From assembly GCF_964204645.1 (NCBI RefSeq), contig NC_134031.1:6741001-6805000 (forward strand): a stretch of DNA of 64,000 nt. Reading direction: 5' to 3'. This document shows positions 57,605 through 64,000 of the stretch, piece by piece. The translations under genes and the position numbers were made by a program. The stretch comes from Tubulanus polymorphus. Lineage: Eukaryota > Nemertea > Palaeonemertea > Tubulaniformes > Tubulanidae. The notes beneath the pieces were generated by a model that was given only the letters and a program-made list of their open reading frames with translations, was not told the origin of the DNA and did no database searches. Numbering within the stretch: the stretch's first letter is position 1; the number at the start of each line of letters is the position of its first letter.

Positions 57605-59074
57605 ATGGAAGTAGAAGGTGGAGAAGATTATGAAATGGGAGAAATGGGAAATAATAATGAAGGATATATTGATGATGAACCACAACCAGATTTTAATGAA
57701 ACTAATATTGATAATGATGATGAATCAGCATATAATTCTAATTTAGCAGATAGTGGTTCTAAAGGTCAATCAACAGATGAATTTGATAGAAGAACTAGAT
57801 CGAGAATAAATCCTGAAAATGAAAATCCAGATTTAGTAAAACAAAATTTAGAATATAATGAATATATTTATAATTTCAAACCTATATTTGAAAAATCTGG
57901 ATATAATATCAATGCTAGAGGCGCCAGACTTTTAGTACAAGAATTAAAATCTTTAGATGGTGAATATTATTATCATTTGAAAGATGATTATTATATTGAT
58001 ATCTCTTATAAAAAACAAAACAAAATATTAGCAGAATCAACTTTGCTTAAGTCTGACTCATTACTATCTAGAATTAAAAGAATAAGAAATAGTAATGAAA
58101 TAGAAGATGTAACACAAGAAGAAATTATTAAAAATGAAAGAGTATTTAAACAAAGAATTAATGAATTATTTGAAACAATCGATAATAATTTAGAAACAGA
58201 AACAACTTCTGAACAGAATATAACTTCCAAAACTAGTAAACTTAAATCAAATAAAGTTCCAATTGAAAAACTTTTACCGAATGGGTTACTTGATGCAACA
58301 GATCAAGAATTAGAAGATTTAGATATATTTTCTGATAAAGCAATTAGAGAAATTATTAGTATAAGACTTGCATCTGATAAAATTTCGCATGATAAAAGTA
58401 TAAGAGATTTTAAAATTAGAACTTTAGAAAAAGAATTAACTGATAAAAATAAAGAAATAGAACAACTAAAATTAGATAGAGATAATAAAGTTATTGAAGA
58501 AATTGAATTTAAAAAAAGAAATGCATATTTAGAAAAAGAAATTGATGATTTAGAATATAACATAGAATTACAAAAAGAAGAAATTAAATTATTATTAAAA
58601 TCATATGATTATAATATTAATAGATTAAAAGTTATTTTTAAAGATTTGTTGATTAAACCAAATTCTGAAATATCATTAAAAGACAGAATAAAGTTATTAT
58701 TTAAATTAGAAGGAATAACAATTCTTTCAATTCTAACAGCTGTAACTATGTTATTTACAACAATTGGTTTAGCAATATCAAATGCTTTGAAATCTACTCC
58801 TACTCCAAATAAACCAGATAAACCTCCAGGTAATAATTCTATACAAGATAAAGTAAAGGATGGTTTAAAGAAATTAGCAAAATATTTATGGGAACTATCA
58901 AAGAAATCTGCTGCAGCATTGCCAGGAGTTATTGCTTCAATTGTTGGTTTTATATTGAAATCTGCAGGAAACATTATTAACTTTGCTGCTGAACATATTA
59001 TTTTATTTTTAATTACAGTTGTAAGTGCTATTATTTTTGGTTTAGTAAATATGATATCAAAAAATATCAAGTAA
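57605..59074 (+). CDS. Viral coiled-coil protein with amphipathic/hydrophobic C-terminus, 489 aa
   Basis: An acidic, disordered N-terminus (to about residue 80), a helical middle with a long coiled coil at about 265-335 (DKNKEIEQLKLDRDNKVIEE), then hydrophobic stretches at about 370-395 and 436-482, including LPGVIASIVGFILKSAGNII. A C-terminal LPG-x-I-x-S-I-V segment of this kind recurs in structural proteins of related elements; membrane-active, adenovirus pVI-like roles have been proposed for such proteins, which here is inference. Confidence 0.75.
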   Translation: MEVEGGEDYEMGEMGNNNEGYIDDEPQPDFNETNIDNDDESAYNSNLADSGSKGQSTDEFDRRTRSRINPENENPDLVKQNLEYNEYIYNFKPIFEKSGYNINARGARLLVQELKSLDGEYYYHLKDDYYIDISYKKQNKILAESTLLKSDSLLSRIKRIRNSNEIEDVTQEEIIKNERVFKQRINELFETIDNNLETETTSEQNITSKTSKLKSNKVPIEKLLPNGLLDATDQELEDLDIFSDKAIREIISIRLASDKISHDKSIRDFKIRTLEKELTDKNKEIEQLKLDRDNKVIEEIEFKKRNAYLEKEIDDLEYNIELQKEEIKLLLKSYDYNINRLKVIFKDLLIKPNSEISLKDRIKLLFKLEGITILSILTAVTMLFTTIGLAISNALKSTPTPNKPDKPPGNNSIQDKVKDGLKKLAKYLWELSKKSAAALPGVIASIVGFILKSAGNIINFAAEHIILFLITVVSAIIFGLVNMISKNIK

Positions 59075-59096
59075 ACCATGATAAAAAATAAATAAT

Positions 59097-59115
59097 TAAT
59101 TTTTTTGTTAAATAA
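59097..59115 (+). promoter_or_regulatory. Class 2 start motif, capsid gene
   Basis: TAATTTTTTTGTTAAATAA then ATG. The closest match to the class 2 consensus. Confidence 0.65.
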
Positions 59116-60363
59116 ATGAGTGGGAGTTATATAAGTCCTTCGAAGATTTCTAGAATATCTAATGCTATTAAAGCAGAAAGATCACATCATATAATTACTC
59201 ATAACCCTTCAAATATTAATCCCGATGAAACTTTATATGTTAGAATCCCTCGATTAACACAAAATACTTTTTATGTTCCAAATAGTATTTATTTATCAGC
59301 CGATATAAAAGTAATCGGTAATAATAATAATTATGTTGTCGATAATGTTGGAAGATATTTGATTAAAAAATTAATAATAAAGATTGGACCAGAAACAGTT
59401 TTCTCATTAGATGATTATAATTTATTTATGCATTATAAAGATTTATGGTTAACTAAAGAAAATAGAAATAATATGATATTTCAAGGAATTCAATCAGAAA
59501 ACCAAAATAAATTAAGATCAGAAGCTAATAGCGCAATATTAACTAATGATGTAGATAAATTGATAAAAAGTATATATGGAAGCAAATATAAAATTCCATT
59601 AGACTTTGAATTGATAAATAATAATGCACCTTTATATAAATACGCAATTCAAGAAGATATTATATTTGAGATAACATTTGCTCCTGTAAATGAAATCGTA
59701 ATATCTAGCGTTAATAAAGATATGAGTTATAAATTATCGAATATATGTTTAGAATATGATACAGTAACTGATGAAAATATTTCAAGTATAATTCAAACTC
59801 AATACAATCAAGGATTTTCATTATTATATGATTATATTGATAAATTTAAAACTGTAACTATTAATGCAAATGATGAAATAATTAATGAGAATATTAACTT
59901 CCCTAGAAGATCTATTAAAGGTATATTAATATTTTTTACCATTGGAACGTATACTAATGGCGCAATAAATGTTGATAATTATTATAATCCTGAAATAACA
60001 AAAGTAGAAATAACTATCGAAGGAATAGCAAATAAAATATTTTGTCAAGGAATGAGAATGATTGATCAATGGGTAGAAATTAAAAAACATTTTATGAATG
60101 AAAAAGTAAAATCATTTGAAAATTGTAACATTAATCAAATTGATTATTATACCGGTAATAAATATGCATTATGGTTAGATTTTAGAACAACTGAGGATAA
60201 TTCATTACATGGTTCTGGAAAAAAACTACAAAATACAAAAGATGGAATACAATTATTCATGACAAAGAAAAAGGGAATCAAAAATTTTAAAATGCATATT
60301 TATATTATATCTGACGCACAATTAAATATTGTAAATTCACAATTAGATAGTGTTATGTATTAA
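59116..60363 (+). CDS. MCP: Major capsid protein, double jelly-roll type
   Basis: 415 aa, no membrane segment, mostly beta-rich. The phrases IPRLTQNTFYVPNSIYLSAD, then VGRYLIKKLIIKIGPETVFS, DDYNLFMHYKDLWL and NMIFQGIQSENQNKLRS follow the conserved opening of adintovirus/Polinton hexon-like capsid proteins. The second jelly roll would start near residue 220. It forms the trimeric hexons of an icosahedral particle. The ATPase, penton-like and membrane genes nearby complete a morphogenesis set. The frame is intact. Confidence 0.88.
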   Translation: MSGSYISPSKISRISNAIKAERSHHIITHNPSNINPDETLYVRIPRLTQNTFYVPNSIYLSADIKVIGNNNNYVVDNVGRYLIKKLIIKIGPETVFSLDDYNLFMHYKDLWLTKENRNNMIFQGIQSENQNKLRSEANSAILTNDVDKLIKSIYGSKYKIPLDFELINNNAPLYKYAIQEDIIFEITFAPVNEIVISSVNKDMSYKLSNICLEYDTVTDENISSIIQTQYNQGFSLLYDYIDKFKTVTINANDEIINENINFPRRSIKGILIFFTIGTYTNGAINVDNYYNPEITKVEITIEGIANKIFCQGMRMIDQWVEIKKHFMNEKVKSFENCNINQIDYYTGNKYALWLDFRTTEDNSLHGSGKKLQNTKDGIQLFMTKKKGIKNFKMHIYIISDAQLNIVNSQLDSVMY

Positions 60364-60371
60364 AATTTTAA

Positions 60372-60395
60372 CTTTAATAAAAAATCTTATATTAA
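60372..60395 (+). promoter_or_regulatory. Class 1 (AATAAAAA) start motif, zinc-finger gene
   Basis: AATAAAAAATCTTATATTAA then ATG, nearly identical in layout to the polymerase leader. Confidence 0.5.
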
Positions 60396-61468
60396 ATGGA
60401 AGGTGGAATATATGAAATACAAACTCCAAGTGAAATGATATCAGATATATATTATATATTACCTTATGATGAATACAGTAAGTATTTTGGAGATTACTTT
60501 AATCAATTCAAATATAGAATAAGTAAAATAGATAAGAATATTGAAACAAAAATAGTGATAATATTGAACCTAAAATAGAAGATAATATTGAACCTAAAAT
60601 AGAAGATAAGAATGATATTGAATATAAAATAGAAGATAATATTGAATCTAAAATAGAAGATAATGTTATACCTTCTACATCGAATTATGATAAGATTGAA
60701 CCTGATATCAAAACCAAAAAGATAAATGAAAAATCAAATGTTCAACCAAAAGATAACATCAGATGTATGTATTGTGAAGAAGATTTTGATAATTATAATG
60801 ATTATTTATTACACATCAAAAAAGATGAACATATTTTACAATTAGTAAAAACATATGCCAATATATATAAAGATAAATGCAAAGAGGATCAGAATTATTG
60901 TGCCTTCTGTAATGAATGTATAACAAAGGCTAATTGGGCAAAACATTATAAATTAAAAACAAAAGGTGGAAATGATTCAGCCCATGCAATACAAGTATTT
61001 AAATCTTGGTGTGAAAAATGTAAAGAATATGTAATATATGATAAACAATTGAATCATAAATACTCAATTAAACATATTGGTACAGATAATGTAATAGAAA
61101 ATCCAACAGTTATAAATCCAAAATTTAATAATAAGAATATATTAGATTATCGGTGGTATAGAAAAACATTTATAGATTATTTATTGAGTAATGATATAGT
61201 TACCATATTGAAAAAGTTAGATAACTTTAAACCAAATGTAACTTATGCAATGAACTTATTTGAACTTAAATATGATGATTTTAGAGAATTTTTAAATAAA
61301 CATTCATCTAAAACTGAAATCGAAAATTATATTCCAAAAATATTTTCAAGAAAAACATTCAATAAATATAAACTCGAGAATCATTTAGGACCTATACCAA
61401 TGAAAATGCAAAGGAATTTATGGTTAGAATACAATAAGCTTAAAGAAAAATATGAAAATGAAAATTAA
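60396..61468 (+). pseudogene. C2H2 zinc-finger viral gene split by a one-base deletion
   Basis: An upstream frame (60396-60578) stops early. The rest, with the ATG-started part at 60767-61468, is one base out of frame. The break lies near 60550 in a tandem repeat of 'aaaatagaagataatattg' units, where one unit reads 'aaaatagtgataat'. The downstream part has three finger-like pairs (CMYCEED, YCAFCNECI, WCEKCKEY, each followed by His) and a helical C-terminus with no known domain. The class 1 leader groups it with replication genes. It could be a sequencing slip, a contingency repeat, or real decay. Confidence 0.7.
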
Positions 61469-61857
61469 AAATATTATAGAATTCACTGTATATTGATGGA
61501 TGAATGGATGAGTTGGAAGAGTTGGATGAGTTGGATGAGTGGAAGAGTGGATGAGTATAATAATATATATATTTTACTTTTTAACACATAAATTGGAAGA
61601 ATAGTATGAGTATAAATATAATATTTATATTCTTTATTAAATTTAACACAATATATATATATTATTAAAATAATATTTAAATATAGTATAAAATTGATAA
61701 AATAACTTCAAATCAAACTCTTACTGTTTTAAAAATAAAAAACATATGTAAATTATATATTATTACACTCATCCATTCATCCACTCATCCAATTCATCCA
61801 ATTCATCCAATTCATCCACTCATCCATTAGTATACAGTGAATTCTATAATATTTTGA
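61468..61857. repeat. Long inverted repeat between convergent viral gene blocks
   Basis: Left arm about 61468-61565 and right arm about 61760-61857: 'atattatagaattcactgta' is mirrored by 'tacagtgaattctataatat'. Both arms carry GGATGAGT-type tandem units (and complement ACTCATCC). The 195-bp spacer is almost pure AT. A hairpin here would form at the 3' ends of both transcription units. Confidence 0.85.
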
Positions 61858-61866
61858 ATTAGGATT

Positions 61867-62478
61867 TTATTTTATAAATTTATATTCATATGGAAATTGT
61901 AATCTCATAAGTAATTTGGAACCTTTATTATTCTTTAATTTATTCATATATTCATCATGTAATTCAGGAGGTATAATTTGATTTTCTTCCAATGATTGTT
62001 GCATAGATTTTTTATCTTTGTTATAAAATAAAACTAGAAATCTTATATTCTCTCTAAAATCTTTCACAATTGAATTATATTTCTGATTTAAAACCCATGT
62101 TGTTATCCCAAAATGTCTACCAGAGAAAGCTAAATAACATAACTCACTTTCTCTAATTTTAGAATCATGTAAATTTGCGCAATCATCAATAATAAATAAT
62201 GTATTTGATCCTTTATAAGTATCAATTGCTATTTTAATACAATTATCTAAATTTTCTTTTACTGTTTTAGAATCTAATATAATAAACTTTTTTATCTTAA
62301 CTATATCTCTATTATATGTTTTATTCATTTCATAAGTTGGGCAGAATAATATTATATTATCGAAATGATTCTGATAAATAGTTTCTAATAAATCTAATAT
62401 GAAGTGTGTTTTACCACAATTTGTAACTCCAGTTATTAACATATTATGTGGTTCAAATATAAACAAATCTTTATTCAT
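61867..62478 (-). CDS. ATPase: Viral DNA-packaging ATPase (A32/FtsK-HerA type)
   Basis: 203 aa. Walker A is G17VTNCGKT24, Walker B LFIIDD at 94-99, and the sensor-like segment SGRHFGITTWVLNQ lies at 119-132, all typical of Polinton and NCLDV A32-like ATPases that pump DNA into preformed capsids. The ATG overlaps the end of the integrase gene by 8 bp, so the two are probably co-transcribed. Leader AAAGAATAAATG. Confidence 0.93.
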   Translation of the reverse strand: MNKDLFIFEPHNMLITGVTNCGKTHFILDLLETIYQNHFDNIILFCPTYEMNKTYNRDIVKIKKFIILDSKTVKENLDNCIKIAIDTYKGSNTLFIIDDCANLHDSKIRESELCYLAFSGRHFGITTWVLNQKYNSIVKDFRENIRFLVLFYNKDKKSMQQSLEENQIIPPELHDEYMNKLKNNKGSKLLMRLQFPYEYKFIK

Positions 62479-63559
62479 TTATTCTTTTAATTTTACTAGA
62501 TAAAATCCATTCATTAAATTTATCATCATATCCTTTATATTTCACCAAAGAATACTTTTTTCCTTTAAGAGTTTTTGTTTTCAATACTTTTTCTATTTTG
62601 TATTCTATTTCATCTGGATTTGGTACAAGTGATAATTCTTGTTCATAGAAATAACCTAATATTTCTTCATCTTTTAGATCTTCTAATTTATAAACAAATG
62701 GTTTAGTTAATATTATCTTTTTAATTTTAAATATTTCTTCAGTAAAATTAGGGGTATAACCTTTATAAAATGTTTTTCGATATTTAGAAATTCTAACATG
62801 TTGTCCTATTTTAAATTTAGGTTCTCCAAAATCATGTGTAACAAATGCTCCATATAAATTATTCCAAACTATTTCTGAATTTTCTTCTTTTCTAGCTTGT
62901 ATAGGTTTCATATTTATAGAACTATGTTTAGAATTATTATAACCTTTAACTAAATCATCTAACACATCGATATATTTATATGTTTCATTAGCGGTGAAAT
63001 ATTTCCACATTCTAGTTTTCAATGTTTTATTAAATCTTTCTATAACAGATGCTTTTTTATCTGAATGTGTTGAAAAATATTCTACATCGTTATCAGATAA
63101 TAGTTTTTTGAAATGTTTGTTATAAAATTCTTTACCTTCATCAAATTGTATTTTATCTGGAATAGCTTCTTTAAATATTAATTTGAAAGAATTTGTAACT
63201 TCTATACCAGTTTTATTTTTAATCGGGATACTCCATGCGTATCTACTGAATATATCTATAACATTTAGTATCCAAAAATATCCTTTGTTGTATTCTTCTA
63301 AGTTTTTCATGTCAATTAAATCTGCTTGCCATTGTTGATCAATATATGAAACCATTACTTTTCTTGTTAAATATTTTTTATCCATCTTTTTATGAATTTG
63401 ATATGTGGGTTGATTTTGTAACCATGATTTTAATTCACTATATTTTATTTTTTCTTTATCAGATTTAATTTTATCCCATAATTCTGAAACACTTGAATAT
63501 GAAACTTCACTTTCTGGGTTATAATATAAATCTCTTAAATATTGTTCTTTTTTCATCAT
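62471..63559 (-). CDS. INT: Retroviral-type integrase with C-terminal chromodomain
   Basis: 362 aa. The catalytic triad is D80 (WQADLIDM), D140 (IQFDEGKEF) and E174 (SVIERFN), with 33 residues between D140 and E174. It is followed by an SH3-like segment (FKIGQHVRISKYRKTF) and a chromodomain at about 315-358 (YSLVKYKGYDDKFNEWILSS), whose aromatic cage residues suggest binding to methylated histones and chromatin-guided insertion. The N-terminus lacks a clear HHCC finger. Two ATGs occur in tandem at the start; the first was chosen. Confidence 0.95.
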   Translation of the reverse strand: MMKKEQYLRDLYYNPESEVSYSSVSELWDKIKSDKEKIKYSELKSWLQNQPTYQIHKKMDKKYLTRKVMVSYIDQQWQADLIDMKNLEEYNKGYFWILNVIDIFSRYAWSIPIKNKTGIEVTNSFKLIFKEAIPDKIQFDEGKEFYNKHFKKLLSDNDVEYFSTHSDKKASVIERFNKTLKTRMWKYFTANETYKYIDVLDDLVKGYNNSKHSSINMKPIQARKEENSEIVWNNLYGAFVTHDFGEPKFKIGQHVRISKYRKTFYKGYTPNFTEEIFKIKKIILTKPFVYKLEDLKDEEILGYFYEQELSLVPNPDEIEYKIEKVLKTKTLKGKKYSLVKYKGYDDKFNEWILSSKIKRINE

Positions 63560-63562
63560 ATT

Positions 63563-63946
63563 TTAATCCATTAATAATATTTTAGATTTATTTTCATTTG
63601 ACTTATTTTCTGGTATGATAGGTTTATTGTCATTGGAATCATCTTTATCGTAAGATTTGAATTTTGATTTATATATTACACCGGATAATATAATAACTGT
63701 TACTAATCCAATTGTAATATATAATTTATAATTACTTCCAACATTATAAGAATTAGATGGATTATTATTTGAATCAATACCACCGTGTGGGTGCTGTACG
63801 GCACCATCAGATAAAGTCTGTGATTCATTTATATCAGTTAATTTCTTTTTCTTAGCTTTTTTTAATTCTGAAGATCTTTTACCTAATTCTCTTGCCCATT
63901 TAATTTGTTTATCGGATCTAGCCTTTTTCTTAACTCCATCACTCAT
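63563..63946 (-). CDS. Viral one-TM protein with basic N-terminus, 127 aa
   Basis: N-terminal Lys/Arg-rich region (KKARSDKQIKWARELGKRSS), a polar linker, one TM at about residues 76-94 (LYITIGLVTVIILSGVIY) and an Asp/Asn/Lys-rich tail. The basic start could contact DNA. It lies 3 bp upstream of the integrase and its ATG overlaps the preceding stop. Unknown family. Confidence 0.75.
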   Translation of the reverse strand: MSDGVKKKARSDKQIKWARELGKRSSELKKAKKKKLTDINESQTLSDGAVQHPHGGIDSNNNPSNSYNVGSNYKLYITIGLVTVIILSGVIYKSKFKSYDKDDSNDNKPIIPENKSNENKSKILLMD

Positions 63947-64000
63947 TTATTTTAGTTAATTTTTGTTCTGATTCATTTTCTGTTTCGACGTTTGGTTGTA
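63943..64000 (-). CDS. C-terminal end of another viral gene, cut by the window edge
   Basis: Nineteen codons ending NESEQKLTKINE and TGA; the stop overlaps the next ATG (ATGA). An open frame continues off the window, showing that the element extends rightward. Confidence 0.6.

Larger units (their letters stand above)
49220..64000. mobile_element. Maverick/Polinton (adintovirus-like) element, right end outside window
   Basis: At least 14.8 kb of intron-free, strongly AT-rich DNA with tightly packed genes. It holds the Polinton hallmark set: family B polymerase, retroviral-type integrase with chromodomain, A32-like packaging ATPase, penton-like and double jelly-roll-type capsid proteins. Plus-strand genes run 49509-61468, and minus-strand genes run from the window edge to 61867. 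The left boundary is placed at the start of a near-palindrome with a 5'-AG end, as known for Polintons. The right terminus and target duplication are not visible. Most genes are open, with one frameshift (zinc-finger gene), so the copy may be young. Confidence 0.93.

Noticed and set aside
61495-61850. CRISPR-like array of GGATGAGT units
   Set aside because: Units are short, adjacent and without unique spacers, and they form an inverted repeat in a eukaryotic element.

Overview
This is animal nuclear DNA. Host genes have short exons, GT-AG introns (one GC-AG), AATAAA signals and many small transposons. The genes are typical of an invertebrate bilaterian. The core-bearing SINE, lineage-specific receptor genes and gene-family cluster would fit a lophotrochozoan, but that placement is inference. 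No RNA genes other than a tRNA-derived SINE were found, and no CRISPR.

Host part (1 to about 49.2 kb). From the left: a five-exon secreted orphan gene (-); a probable DSN1 kinetochore gene (+) with three nested transposons in one intron; DPM2 (-); NUBPL (-), eight exons rebuilt with all phases agreeing and with an intronless GPCR gene nested in its GC-AG intron; an ARF-family GTPase (+) divergent from NUBPL; RO60/TROVE2 (+); a small secreted orphan (-); a cluster of type II membrane proteins (one - copy, a relic, two intact + copies and one wrecked + copy with a CR1-like retrotransposon at its start); and a second GPCR gene that stops just after helix 7.

Viral part (about 49.2 kb to the window end). 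Base composition drops abruptly to very AT-rich and introns disappear. About 14.8 kb carries a Maverick/Polinton (adintovirus-like) element that runs off the right edge. It has a protein-primed-type family B DNA polymerase, a possible OB-fold protein, a penton-like minor capsid protein, several small membrane proteins, two larger structural-type proteins, a double jelly-roll type major capsid protein and a zinc-finger protein, all on +. Convergent on - are an A32/FtsK-like packaging ATPase, a chromodomain integrase, a one-TM protein and the tail of another gene. The left end is a 207-bp near-palindrome beginning 5'-AG. A second long inverted repeat sits where the two gene blocks converge.

Most notable: (1) the polymerase joins zinc fingers, a Cys/His OTU-like region and an endonuclease-VII-type finger set between Exo I and Exo II; (2) the element shows two start-proximal promoter-like motifs. 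A TAATTTTTTT...TAAATAAATG form precedes seven genes, mostly structural, and an AATAAAAA...ATG form precedes the polymerase, the possible OB-fold protein and the zinc-finger gene. In four cases the motif's first TAA is the stop codon of the gene before. This looks like a compact early/late programme. (3) No adenovirus-type maturation protease is visible in this part of the element.
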